A stretch of 64,000 nucleotides of DNA from Terribacillus aidingensis (GTDB lineage Bacteria; Bacillota; Bacilli; Bacillales; Amphibacillaceae), in assembly GCF_900215625.1 (NCBI RefSeq), contig NZ_OBEK01000001.1, forward strand, positions 744,001 through 808,000, given 5' to 3'. Positions 54,899 through 63,346 of this stretch are shown here, in pieces (the stretch's first letter is position 1; each line of letters begins with the position of its first letter). The position numbers and the translations under genes were made by a program. The notes beneath the pieces were generated by a model. The model worked only from the letters and a program-made list of their open reading frames with translations. It searched no databases and had not been told where the DNA came from.

Positions 54899-54936
54899 AG
54901 AGCAGAAGGGTATACGCCTTCTGCTCTGTTTTTGAG
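54899..54936. terminator. Bidirectional terminator
   Basis: AGAGCAGAAGG / CCTTCTGCTCT stem with loop GTATACG and a T run; the minus strand reads GAAGGCGTATAC..TTGTTT and may also terminate the broken PilZ-like gene. Confidence 0.85.
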
Positions 54937-54940
54937 TTTG

Positions 54941-55198
54941 CTAGCGGAAAAGTAAAAGGGTCAACCAAAACATGCAAACGTATGAAGCAGTATCTGAATC
55001 AGCAGTTTCGGTCAAAAAGCGCAATCCGGCTAAATAGCTGCTTGAACCCGTTGGATGCGAACATCACTTTCACGGAAGCTATTGCGGTTCGTGTACAAAC
55101 GTAAAATTTGTCCAGGTTTCAGTGGTCTTCTAAGTTCTGCTTGGCAGCCGCTCAAGCTGTAATCCAGTAATGTCGTCTCCATAGACTATGTATCGCAA
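54941..55198 (-). pseudogene. Frameshifted PilZ-like small gene
   Basis: Three minus-strand frames together resemble one PilZ domain. A TTG at 55198, 8 bp after GGAG, starts a frame reading RYIVYGDD. The next frame has TLLDYSLSGCQAELRRPLKPG, with the PilZ DxSxxGxxxxL pattern, then QILRLYTNRNSF, and ends at a TAG after RVQAAI. The third frame continues YLAGLRFLTETADSDTASYV to a stop at 54941. The GLRF piece also fits a PilZ end. At least two frameshifts would be needed, so it is dead or the sequence has errors here. PilZ domains bind c-di-GMP. Confidence 0.45.
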
Positions 55199-55218
55199 TC
55201 GTCTATCTCCTAAGCTGA

Positions 55219-56256
55219 TTAGAATAACAGCTTCCGTTGTATTGTGTGATAAGCCTTTTTTGGCTGGCTGTTTTCATTAAATAATAATGGCTTTCCATCA
55301 GCTGATTCTTGTTCGGTGATCCAGCTATGGTTATCGGAAATGCCCCAAACTGTAAATTCTCCGCAGGCTGCTGTATCCAGACAGGCCTCCATGACATCCC
55401 TGTACCGCTCTGCTTGTATATTTTTCGCATCTCCATTGTTCAAGTTCTGCAATTTTACATCCATTTCTGTGACAGCTACTTGGAATCCAGCATCCTCGAT
55501 CCGTTGGAACCACTCTGCGATACGATCCTTGGAGAAGCGAGTATCAGCAGCGTCTAGGTGCATCTGTGTGCCGATGCCGTCTATTGGGACGCCTTCTTCT
55601 TTCCAAGCGCTTAATGCCTCCAGCATCGCTTCTGATTTTTTGTTGGACATTTCCGTGCCAAAGTCATTGTAATAAAGATTAGCATCTGGGTTGGCCTCGT
55701 GCGCCCATTGGAAAGCAAGCGGAATATAATCCGGACCGATTGTACGCAGCCAAATGTTATCCCGGAGCGTGCCATTATCATGATACGCTTCATTTACAAC
55801 ATCAAAGGTGTCAATGCTGCCTTTATAATGTGTTACGATATTTTGGATGTGCGATTTTAGGATGCGTTCAGCCGATACACGGTCAACAGCCTGTTCTTGA
55901 ACCCAAGCTGGCAGTGCTTCTCCCCAGACCAGTACATGACCGCGGATGGCAATATCATGCGCTTGAGCCATCTCAGTCATTTCATCCACTTTGACGTAAT
56001 TGAAAGCATTTTCCTCAGGCTGCATGGCATCCATTTTCATTTCGTTCTCAATTGTCCAGCTGGAAAATTCAGTCGTCGCGAGCTCTTGATAGGCTGTATC
56101 TTCCATTAGCGCATCATACCGGATGGAAGAGCCAATACGTAAATCATCATTGTCTGCGAGTTTCCGTAAAGATTGTCTTTCCATCATATATCCTCCTAGT
56201 GCAATCCCGATAAGAAGGATAACTCCTCCAATCCAGATCCATTTATGCTTTTTCAT
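55219..56256 (-). CDS. Endo-1,4-beta-xylanase, GH10, membrane-anchored
   Basis: A 345-residue glycoside hydrolase. An N-terminal helix (WIWIGGVILLIGIALGGYMM) without a clear cleavage site suggests a membrane anchor. The catalytic TIM barrel covers about residues 30-345. GH10 motifs are ENEMKMDAMQP, RGHVLVWGEALPAWV, the acid/base Glu in TFDVVNEAYHDNG, ANLYYNDFG, GIGTQMHLD and the nucleophile Glu in VAVTEMDVKL. FTVWGISDNHSWI is near the end. It would cut xylan backbones outside the cell. The ATG at 56256 follows GGAGGACATTTC. No other xylan genes are adjacent. Confidence 0.92.
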   Translation of the reverse strand: MKKHKWIWIGGVILLIGIALGGYMMERQSLRKLADNDDLRIGSSIRYDALMEDTAYQELATTEFSSWTIENEMKMDAMQPEENAFNYVKVDEMTEMAQAHDIAIRGHVLVWGEALPAWVQEQAVDRVSAERILKSHIQNIVTHYKGSIDTFDVVNEAYHDNGTLRDNIWLRTIGPDYIPLAFQWAHEANPDANLYYNDFGTEMSNKKSEAMLEALSAWKEEGVPIDGIGTQMHLDAADTRFSKDRIAEWFQRIEDAGFQVAVTEMDVKLQNLNNGDAKNIQAERYRDVMEACLDTAACGEFTVWGISDNHSWITEQESADGKPLLFNENSQPKKAYHTIQRKLLF

Positions 56257-56378
56257 GAAATGTCCTCCGCGTTTGTTCGACATTATGTGGTGTAAATCGA
56301 ACCTTTAATAAGTACATGTTACCGTACGAACAGACAAGTAAACCAGTCAAGCGGAAATAATGAAGCATTTGGTTAATC

Positions 56379-56456
56379 TTTGTGTGAAACACACAAAAAC
56401 AGTTGAAATGTTTGTCATTCCTGCATATTGTAAGCCCTTTCCCATCCGACTACAAT
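56379..56456 (+). promoter_or_regulatory. Palindrome and promoter of the proline operon
   Basis: TTTGTGTG-AAA-CACACAAA (56379-56397) is a perfect 8-bp dyad, a possible operator. It is followed by TTGTAA (56428-56433), 17 bp and TACAAT (56451-56456), a good sigma-A promoter about 45 bp before putB. The regulator is unknown. Confidence 0.6.
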
Positions 56457-56498
56457 GAACGTATAGCACATGTGCAAGTGAATTGGGAGGTGTTACAG

Positions 56499-57416
56499 TT
56501 GGAAGCTTTATCTCGCAATTTTTTCTTGTATCTATCAAAGAACCAGCAGTTGAACAAATTGGCCAGCCAATACGGCATTAAAATGGTGAAAGGGAAAATC
56601 GTTGGCGGCGTATCCTTCGATCAAGCCATTCCATTCATCCAGGAACAAAACAAAGCTGGTATGAGTGTAACAGTTGATCATCTAGGTGAGTATGTTGACG
56701 ATCCACTAACGACTCTAGAGCGTACAAGAGGAATCGTCGCAGCGCTTGAGATGATCAAGGAAGAAAATCTGGATGCGCACGTTTCTTTGAAACTGACCGC
56801 ACTTGGGCTGGATATTAGTGAAGAGCTTGTTCGCCTGAACTTGCGCCGGATCTTGACAGCTGCGGATCGTCTCGGCGTCATGGTGACGATTGACATGGAA
56901 GATTCAACGCGATGTGAGCAAACATTGAATTTGTTTCAAGAGCTCAGAGCTGATTACCAGCATGTGAGCACGGTCATTCAAGCGTATCTTTACCGCAGCA
57001 GTGAAGATTTGGATAGGATGCAGCATCTGCAGCCATTCGTCCGCTTAGTGAAAGGTGCCTACAAAGAACGGATTTCCGTTGCTTTCCAAGAAAAGCGAGA
57101 CGTTGATGCCAACTATCGCAAACTTATCGCCAAACAGCTGGATAGCGGGAACTACACAGCTATTGCCACGCATGATGAGCGAATGGTGTCCTTTGCTAAA
57201 CATTATGCATTGGAAAAAGGAATTGGGAAAGACAATTTTGAATTTCAGATGCTGTATGGTATGCGGAAGCAGCTGCAGGAAGAGCTCGTAAAGCAAGGCT
57301 ATAAGGTTCGCATTTACTTGCCTTATGGAGATGACTGGTACGGCTACTTCATGCGCAGGCTGGCAGAGCGGCCGGCAAATATTGCATTTGCACTGAAAGG
57401 CATGACCAAAAAATAA
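56499..57416 (+). CDS. putB: Proline dehydrogenase
   Basis: A 305-residue flavoenzyme (FAD) oxidising proline to pyrroline-5-carboxylate; this is the short, one-function Gram-positive form. It shows GMSVTVDHLGEYVDDP, VSLKLTALGLDIS, MVTIDMEDSTRCEQTL, VIQAYLYRSSEDLDRM, VRLVKGAYKER, AIATHDERMVSFA, FQMLYGMRKQLQEEL and the C-terminal YGDDWYGYFMRRLAERPAN, which binds proline and FAD. It starts with TTG at 56499 after GGGAGGTGTTACAG; the longer frame has no ribosome site. putC follows 19 bp later. Confidence 0.95.
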   Translation: MEALSRNFFLYLSKNQQLNKLASQYGIKMVKGKIVGGVSFDQAIPFIQEQNKAGMSVTVDHLGEYVDDPLTTLERTRGIVAALEMIKEENLDAHVSLKLTALGLDISEELVRLNLRRILTAADRLGVMVTIDMEDSTRCEQTLNLFQELRADYQHVSTVIQAYLYRSSEDLDRMQHLQPFVRLVKGAYKERISVAFQEKRDVDANYRKLIAKQLDSGNYTAIATHDERMVSFAKHYALEKGIGKDNFEFQMLYGMRKQLQEELVKQGYKVRIYLPYGDDWYGYFMRRLAERPANIAFALKGMTKK

Positions 57417-57435
57417 ACAAAAGGAGCGATAGATC

Positions 57436-58983
57436 ATGACAACACCTTATAAACACGAACCGTTCACTGATTTTACACAGGAGCAAGAGCAGCAGGCTTT
57501 CCAAGAGGCACTGAAGCAGGTACAAAACGTGATGGGAAACAAGTACCCCCTTGTAATCGACGGCGAAAAGGTAACGACTGATGAAAAAATCGTCTCCATT
57601 AATCCAGCAAATAAAGAAGAAGTAGTAGGGGAAGTTTCGAAAGCTACTCAAGAACATGCTGAACGTGCCATTGAAGCAGCAGCGACAGCATTTGAAACAT
57701 GGCGCTACACAACGGCAGAAGAGCGTGCGCACATTCTCATGCGAGCTGCAGCAATCGTTCGGCGTAAAAAGCATTATTTCTCTGCCCTGCTTGTTAAGGA
57801 AGCCGGCAAGCCTTGGAAAGAAGCAGATGCCGACACCGCAGAAGCAATTGACTTTATGGAATATTATGCACGTCAAATGATGGAGCTGGCGCCAGGGAAA
57901 GAAATCCTGTCTCGTGAGGGAGAATCGAACCGCTACATTTATACGCCTACTGGTGTTACAGTCGTTATTTCGCCGTGGAACTTCTTGTTCGCAATCATGG
58001 CAGGAACAACTGTTGCGCCGCTCGTAACAGGTAACACAGTCGTCTTGAAGCCGGCAAGTGCAACACCAGTTATCGCGGCACAATTTGTAGAGGTGCTGGA
58101 GCAAGCAGGTGTGCCGAAGGGCGTCATCAATTTTGTGCCAGGAAGCGGAGGCGAAGTTGGCGATTATCTAGTAGAGCATCCGAAAACAAGTATTATTACT
58201 TTCACCGGATCGCGTGATGTCGGTACACGTATTATCGAAAAAGCAGCTAAAGTACAGCCAGGACAGCAGCATCTAAAACAAGTCATCGCAGAGATGGGCG
58301 GAAAAGATACTGTTGTTGTGGACGAAGATGCAGACATCGAACTTGCTGCAGATGCGATTGCTGTATCGGCATTCGGATTTGCCGGCCAAAAATGCTCGGC
58401 TGGCTCGCGAGCGGTTGTGCATGAAAAAGTATATGACGCTGTGCTGCAGCGTGTTATTGAAATAACAGAGTCTCGCATTACGGCAGCTCCGGAAAGTGCC
58501 GATGTGTACATGGGACCAGTTATCGATCAAGCTTCATTTGATAAGATAGCTGATTATATCGAAGTTGGGAAAGAAGAAGGAAAACTCGTCAGCGGCGGTT
58601 CCAGCGACAACAGTAAAGGCTTCTTTATCCAGCCGACCATTTTCGCTGACTTGTCACCAACATCCCGTTTGATGCAAGAAGAAATCTTCGGACCAGTACT
58701 TGGGTTCTCGAAAGTATCCAGCTTTGAAGAAGCCATTGATGTAGCAAACAACACAGAGTACGGTTTGACTGGCGCTGTGATCACGAAAAACCGCGACCAC
58801 ATCGAATACGCCAAACAACGATTCCATGTCGGCAACCTATACTTTAACCGCAACTGCACCGGCGCCATCGTAGGCTACCACCCATTTGGCGGCTTCAAAA
58901 TGTCCGGCACCGACTCCAAAGCCGGCGGACCAGACTACCTGCAGCTGCATATGCTAGCAAAGACTGTGAGTGAAATGTATTAA
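57436..58983 (+). CDS. putC: L-glutamate gamma-semialdehyde dehydrogenase (P5C dehydrogenase)
   Basis: A 515-residue NAD-dependent aldehyde dehydrogenase that finishes proline breakdown to glutamate. It has [42 protein letters not shown], the general base Glu in [17 protein letters not shown] and the catalytic Cys in [11 protein letters not shown]. Further on are [13 protein letters not shown] and the C-terminal [25 protein letters not shown]. The length is that of RocA/PutC. It follows putB as the second gene of the operon, after AAAGGAGCGAT. Confidence 0.95.
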   Translation: MTTPYKHEPFTDFTQEQEQQAFQEALKQVQNVMGNKYPLVIDGEKVTTDEKIVSINPANKEEVVGEVSKATQEHAERAIEAAATAFETWRYTTAEERAHILMRAAAIVRRKKHYFSALLVKEAGKPWKEADADTAEAIDFMEYYARQMMELAPGKEILSREGESNRYIYTPTGVTVVISPWNFLFAIMAGTTVAPLVTGNTVVLKPASATPVIAAQFVEVLEQAGVPKGVINFVPGSGGEVGDYLVEHPKTSIITFTGSRDVGTRIIEKAAKVQPGQQHLKQVIAEMGGKDTVVVDEDADIELAADAIAVSAFGFAGQKCSAGSRAVVHEKVYDAVLQRVIEITESRITAAPESADVYMGPVIDQASFDKIADYIEVGKEEGKLVSGGSSDNSKGFFIQPTIFADLSPTSRLMQEEIFGPVLGFSKVSSFEEAIDVANNTEYGLTGAVITKNRDHIEYAKQRFHVGNLYFNRNCTGAIVGYHPFGGFKMSGTDSKAGGPDYLQLHMLAKTVSEMY

Positions 58984-58984
58984 G

Positions 58985-59103
58985 AAAAGCGGAGAAAACC
59001 GGTTAGAAACGTAGGAATAAGCGAGGGAGCCCGGAGTGGGTGGTTTGCCCACATAGGGATTTAGCGCTTATCCTATAGTTCCTGGCTTCTGCAGCTAGAC
59101 ATC
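58985..59103. repeat. Structured intergenic repeat element, Bacillaceae type
   Basis: A roughly 120-bp element starts AAAAGCGGAG and ends CTGCAGCTAGAC, the borders of a repeat family often seen between Bacillaceae genes. It can fold: TAGGAATAAGCG pairs with CGCTTATCCTA, enclosing GTGGG..CCCAC. Only one copy is visible in the window, so the family call rests on its ends. Confidence 0.5.
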
Positions 59104-59131
59104 ACAGAATAGAACATGTCCAAAAAACGAG

Positions 59132-59161
59132 GAAAGCGTGCCCAGTGGGCACGCTTTTTTA
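59132..59161. terminator. Rho-independent terminator
   Basis: AAAGCGTGCCCA / TGGGCACGCTTTTTT hairpin with a tiny loop and T run. It can end the proline operon and, on the minus strand, the 39-residue gene. Confidence 0.88.
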
Positions 59162-59199
59162 GAGGATATAAAAAAAGAAGGAAGATAGAGGAGAAGGGG

Positions 59200-59319
59200 T
59201 TAACCGTCCAGCTCTTCTTCGTTCTCTGGATCGTCACTCAATCTTGTGAGCCAATCTCTGAATTCAGCATCGTCCTTGCAGTGAATTACTTTCGGTGTTT
59301 CGTCTAATTTGCTTTTCAT
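59200..59319 (-). CDS. Small acidic protein, 39 residues
   Basis: A short gene with AAAGGAGAG about 8 bp before its ATG. The product, MKSKLDETPKVIHC then KDDAEFRDWLTRLSDDPE and an acidic EEELDG end, is soluble and highly acidic. No family is recognised. The clear ribosome site and a downstream terminator support a real gene. It diverges from the zinc-related genes. Confidence 0.6.
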   Translation of the reverse strand: MKSKLDETPKVIHCKDDAEFRDWLTRLSDDPENEEELDG

Positions 59320-59491
59320 TTCTATTCTCTCCTTTTCATGGTGTCACCTTTTATTATACCCGAGCTAGGATATATTAAAACCAATTTTACAGACTCTTCA
59401 TTAATCTAACAAACACTTTGTAAACTTATCTTACACACAATTTTTTAGACTATGTCTTTACAAACAGGGAATGCTTGTTGTACGATATAAA

Positions 59492-59506
59492 TCGTAACCG
59501 TTACGA
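59492..59506. promoter_or_regulatory. Zur box 1
   Basis: TCGTAAC-C-GTTACGA is a perfect 7-1-7 palindrome flanked by AAA and ATT. It matches the Bacillus Zur consensus (TCGTAATnATTACGA) and lies 22 bp before the first COG0523 gene, where a bound repressor would block transcription. Confidence 0.75.
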
Positions 59507-59527
59507 ATTAAAAATGTGAGGTGTAAC

Positions 59528-60538
59528 ATGACGGACGAGCAAAAGAAAATACCAGTAAGCCTTATTACTGGGTTTCTTGGTTCTGGAAAGACGACGTTAT
59601 TAAATCGGATTTTGCGCGATGTGCGCGGCAGCAATACAGCAGTTATTATCAATGAGTTCGGTGAAACCGGCATTGATGGAAAATTTGTAGAAGAAACAAA
59701 AGAAGAGGTTATCGAAATCAACAACGGCTGTATTTGCTGTAATGTGCGTGGTGACTTAATTAGAATACTCAAAGATTTGCTTGTACGTGCACATAAAGAA
59801 GGAACACAGCTGCAAAGGGTAGTAATTGAAACAACCGGATTAGCCAATCCAGCTCCTGTGATACAAACATTTCTTATGGATGATGTCATGCGCTATTGGT
59901 TCGAAATTGATTGCGTGAGTACGGTAGTAGATAGCTTGCATATAGACAAGCAGCTTACCGAACATCAAATTGCACAAGAGCAAATTGCATTTGCCGATCG
60001 AATAATTTTGAATAAGCAGGATCTTGTTTCACAGGACAAACGGGAAGCATTGATTTTGCGAATGCAGCAAATCAACCCAGAGGCGGAAATATATAACGTA
60101 CAAAATAGTGATGTACCGCTAGATAAACTGCTGCATGTGTACAGTTTTTCGCTCGATCACACACTTCGTATTCGTCCTGATTTGCTCAAGCAGCATCATC
60201 ACCACCATCACGACGATATCCAGGCAATCGTGTTAAGAGACGACCGTCCAATGGATTCTAAACGTCTGGATATATGGTTTTCGTATTTGGTTCAGGTGAA
60301 GGGTGAAAGTCTTTTCCGGTATAAAGGTATACTTCATGTGGCAGGCGAGAAGCGTCGGGTTCTGTTCCAAGGTGTACATATGCTTTTTGCCAGCAATAGG
60401 GAGCGAGAGTGGAAGCAAGGAGAAGCAAAACAAACTGAACTTGTTTTTATCGGCAAGGATTTAAATGAAGAAGAATTGCGAGCAGGATTTGCGTTTTGTC
60501 TTGGTGAGGTGGACGAGTTTCAATCTAAAGGTGCTTGA
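59528..60538 (+). CDS. COG0523 (CobW/G3E) GTPase, His-rich metallochaperone
   Basis: A 336-residue GTP-binding protein. Walker A is LITGFLGSGKTTLLNR, the metal-binding CxCC motif is NNGCICCNVRGDL, Walker B is VIETTGLANP, and NKQD gives guanine specificity. A C-terminal CobW_C domain ends the protein. A run of six His (KQHHHHHHDD) near residue 228 could bind Zn(II). Family members such as YciC/ZagA hand zinc to target enzymes during deficiency. The ATG at 59528 follows GAGGTGTAAC. The Zur box just upstream supports a zinc role. It is the most divergent of the three copies here. Confidence 0.9.
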   Translation: MTDEQKKIPVSLITGFLGSGKTTLLNRILRDVRGSNTAVIINEFGETGIDGKFVEETKEEVIEINNGCICCNVRGDLIRILKDLLVRAHKEGTQLQRVVIETTGLANPAPVIQTFLMDDVMRYWFEIDCVSTVVDSLHIDKQLTEHQIAQEQIAFADRIILNKQDLVSQDKREALILRMQQINPEAEIYNVQNSDVPLDKLLHVYSFSLDHTLRIRPDLLKQHHHHHHDDIQAIVLRDDRPMDSKRLDIWFSYLVQVKGESLFRYKGILHVAGEKRRVLFQGVHMLFASNREREWKQGEAKQTELVFIGKDLNEEELRAGFAFCLGEVDEFQSKGA

Positions 60539-60567
60539 ACAGGCAAAAAAATTTAGCTGATTTTAAA

Positions 60568-60582
60568 TCGTAATTATTACGT
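60568..60582. promoter_or_regulatory. Zur box 2
   Basis: TCGTAAT-T-ATTACGT, flanked by AAA, matches the Zur consensus except for the last base. It lies 14 bp before the second COG0523 gene and would control the three genes that follow. Confidence 0.78.
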
Positions 60583-60596
60583 ATAGAGGTGATAAT

Positions 60597-61799
60597 ATGG
60601 AAAAGAAAATCCCCGTAACTGTGCTGAGCGGATATTTAGGTGCTGGCAAAACCACATTGCTGAATCATGTGCTGCATAACCGGGACGGGCTGAAAGTAGC
60701 GGTCATTGTAAACGACATGAGCGAAATCAATATTGATGCTGCTCTGGTGGAGAACGAAGGCACACTGTCACGTGTTGATGAGCAGCTAGTTGAGATGTCG
60801 AATGGCTGCATTTGCTGCACCTTACGTGATGATCTACTCGTTGAGGTAGAGAGGCTGGCGAAAGACGGCAAGTTCGACTATATCTTAATTGAATCTAGCG
60901 GGATAAGTGAGCCGGTACCAGTTGCGCAGACTTTTTCGTACATTGATGAACAGTCGAACATCAATCTTTCTGATTTTACAACACTAGATACGATGGTAAC
61001 GGTAGTCGATGCGAATCGTTTTTGGCATGATTTTGGTTCGGGAGAGAGCCTGCTGGATCGCCAGCAGGAAGCCGCGGAAAACGATGAACGAGAAATTGCT
61101 GATTTGCTGCTCGATCAAATTGAATTTTGTAATGTATTAATTTTAAACAAATGCGATTTAGTAGAAGCAGAACAGCTTAAACAATTGAAACATGTACTTC
61201 GCCTATTACAGCCAGAAGCAAAGATTATTGAAACAACACACGGGAGAATCGACCCGAAAGAGATTTTGTTTACAGCATCCTTTGATTTTGACAAAGTCAG
61301 TGCTTCCGCAGGCTGGCTGAAGGAATTAGAAAATGGACCGGAGCAGCATACGCCAGAAACAGAAGAATATGGGATTGGATCATTTACTTACGTCCGCCAG
61401 CATCCGTTTCATTCCCAGCGTTTTATGCACTTTGTCGAGACAATGCCGGAGAACATTGTCCGGTCGAAAGGAATTACTTGGTGTGCCACGCGTAATCAAT
61501 TTGCTTTGCTGCTCTCTCAGGCAGGCCCAGCAGCAAATATTGAGCCGGTTTCTTACTGGGTTGCTGCGTTGGATGAAGACCGGCAAGCATTTTTACGCCG
61601 GGAAAACCCATCGCTGAATAAAGTCTGGCATCCAACGTATGGCGACCGCATGACTCAGCTTGTTTTCATCGGAACCGATTTAGATCAAAAAGAAATTACG
61701 GAAGAATTAGACCGCTGCTTGCTGACCGAAGCAGAACTTGCCGGTGATTGGTCGCAGCTGCAGGATCCTTTTCAATGGAATATACAAACCGCAAACTAA
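60597..61799 (+). CDS. COG0523 GTPase, YciC/ZagA-like zinc chaperone
   Basis: A 400-residue GTPase. It has [36 protein letters not shown] (CxCC), the [18 protein letters not shown] switch region, NKCD for guanine binding and a CobW_C domain containing [13 protein letters not shown]. The length is that of B. subtilis YciC, longer than the first copy. Zur box 2 stands in its promoter. The rpsN paralogue follows after 17 bp, and a third GTPase closely resembling this one follows that. Confidence 0.92.
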   Translation: MEKKIPVTVLSGYLGAGKTTLLNHVLHNRDGLKVAVIVNDMSEINIDAALVENEGTLSRVDEQLVEMSNGCICCTLRDDLLVEVERLAKDGKFDYILIESSGISEPVPVAQTFSYIDEQSNINLSDFTTLDTMVTVVDANRFWHDFGSGESLLDRQQEAAENDEREIADLLLDQIEFCNVLILNKCDLVEAEQLKQLKHVLRLLQPEAKIIETTHGRIDPKEILFTASFDFDKVSASAGWLKELENGPEQHTPETEEYGIGSFTYVRQHPFHSQRFMHFVETMPENIVRSKGITWCATRNQFALLLSQAGPAANIEPVSYWVAALDEDRQAFLRRENPSLNKVWHPTYGDRMTQLVFIGTDLDQKEITEELDRCLLTEAELAGDWSQLQDPFQWNIQTAN

Positions 61800-61816
61800 T
61801 TTAGGAGGAATAGAAA

Positions 61817-62086
61817 ATGGCTAAAAAATCAAAAGTGGCAAAAGAAAAGCAGCGACAAGAAATGGTAGCTAAATACGCCGAGTTGCGCAGAGAGTTAAAA
61901 GAAAAGGGGGATTATGAAGCATTGCGAAAGCTCCCTCGTGATTCTTCTCCAACAAGATTAAAGAGCCGCTGTGAAATATCCGGACGGCCGCGCGGCTACA
62001 TGCGTAAATTTGGTATGAGCCGAATTAAATTCCGTGAGTATGCACATAAAGGGCAAATTCCGGGAGTGAAGAAGGCGAGCTGGTAA
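61817..62086 (+). CDS. rpsN: 30S ribosomal protein S14, zinc-independent paralogue
   Basis: An 89-residue S14 of the long C-minus type. The N-terminus is basic ([16 protein letters not shown]), and the conserved core [27 protein letters not shown] lacks the CxxC pairs that hold zinc in the 61-residue form; only one Cys remains. Under zinc starvation such paralogues replace the zinc form and free zinc, as YhzA does in B. subtilis. It is placed between two COG0523 genes behind a Zur box, so it is very likely Zur-controlled. AGGAGGAATAG precedes the ATG. Confidence 0.96.
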   Translation: MAKKSKVAKEKQRQEMVAKYAELRRELKEKGDYEALRKLPRDSSPTRLKSRCEISGRPRGYMRKFGMSRIKFREYAHKGQIPGVKKASW

Positions 62087-62089
62087 TAC

Positions 62090-63265
62090 ATGAAACAGAA
62101 AATACCTGTAACCGTGCTGAGTGGTTATTTAGGGGCAGGTAAGACAACATTGTTAAATCATCTGCTTTCCAACAAGCAAAATCTAAAAATTGGTGTGCTC
62201 GTGAATGATATGAGTGAAATCAATATTGATGCGCAGCTAGTCGAACAAGGTGGGCTGAAGCGTACAGATGAAAAACTGATTCAACTGGAAAACGGCTGCA
62301 TTTGCTGTACCTTGAGAGAGGACTTAATTGTCGAGATTGATAAGCTCGCTGATTTGGATATTGATTATATTCTTGTAGAGTCTACTGGAATTTCTGAACC
62401 TATTCCTGTCGCACAAAGCTTTACGCTGCAAGAGGATGTGCTGGGCATTGATTTGTCTGCCAAAACCCGTTTGGATACGATGGTAACAGTTGTGGACGCC
62501 GGCAGTTTCTGGCACGACTATCAATCAGGAGAAACATTACTGGATCGACAGCAAGAAGCAGTTGAAGAAGACGAACGGGAAATTTCCGACTTGCTGCTTG
62601 ATCAGATTGAATTTGCCGATGTCATTTTGCTCAATAAGATTGATCAGCTGGTGCAGGAGGAAGTTAACCAGCTGTACAGCTTGCTTCACACATTGAATCC
62701 AGACGCAGCAATACATCAAACAACGTACGGCAAAATTAGTCCTGACCTGGTGCTTGATACCAATACCTTCTCCTTTGAGAAAGCGAGTCAGTCTGCCGGC
62801 TGGGTGAAGGAACTGAACCATGAACATATTCCGGAAACAGAAGAGTATGGAATTGCGTCTTTTGTTTATCGAAACAGACGCCCGTTTCATCCAGAACGCT
62901 GGATGAATTGGCTGGAGCAGTGGCCAAAAGAAGTAGTACGGTCAAAGGGCTTTTTCTGGCTGGCATCACGTCCAAACACGAGCGGTTTGTTATCGCAAGC
63001 TGGACAATCACTGACTTTGGAAGCTGCTGGTCCTTGGGTTGCTGCGTACTCGGAAGAAGATCAAAAACAGCTGCGTGCAGAGGATTCGGAATTGGATAGC
63101 AGGTGGCATCCTGTTTTTGGTGACAGAATGACGGAGATTGTGTTTATCGGAATAAAGATGAATGAAGAGAAAATAATGCATGAGCTGGATTTATGCTTAT
63201 TAACAGATGAGGAAATAAAGCAGGATTTCACAGCACTGGAAGATCCGCTGCCTGCTTTTGTTTAG
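62090..63265 (+). CDS. COG0523 GTPase, third copy, YciC/ZagA-like
   Basis: A 391-residue paralogue of the gene two positions upstream, with near-identical motifs: [57 protein letters not shown], and a CobW_C domain with VRSKGFFWLASRP. The WCATRN of the second copy becomes WLASRP here, so one Cys is lost. It starts 3 bp after the rpsN stop and is surely cotranscribed. The pair looks like an older duplication that has diverged over much of its length. Confidence 0.92.
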   Translation: MKQKIPVTVLSGYLGAGKTTLLNHLLSNKQNLKIGVLVNDMSEINIDAQLVEQGGLKRTDEKLIQLENGCICCTLREDLIVEIDKLADLDIDYILVESTGISEPIPVAQSFTLQEDVLGIDLSAKTRLDTMVTVVDAGSFWHDYQSGETLLDRQQEAVEEDEREISDLLLDQIEFADVILLNKIDQLVQEEVNQLYSLLHTLNPDAAIHQTTYGKISPDLVLDTNTFSFEKASQSAGWVKELNHEHIPETEEYGIASFVYRNRRPFHPERWMNWLEQWPKEVVRSKGFFWLASRPNTSGLLSQAGQSLTLEAAGPWVAAYSEEDQKQLRAEDSELDSRWHPVFGDRMTEIVFIGIKMNEEKIMHELDLCLLTDEEIKQDFTALEDPLPAFV

Positions 63266-63285
63266 CAGTTTTTGTTCATGAGAGG

Positions 63286-63341
63286 AACCTCCAAACAATA
63301 AGGTATAAGTAAAGACCCGATGTTATCTTAGATTGGAGGTT
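63286..63341 (+). promoter_or_regulatory. Inverted repeat covering the aroE ribosome site
   Basis: AACCTCCAA (63286-63294) is the exact inverse of TTGGAGGTT (63333-63341), which contains the aroE ribosome site. Folded in RNA it would hide the site; see findings. Confidence 0.5.
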
Positions 63342-63346
63342 TCTGC

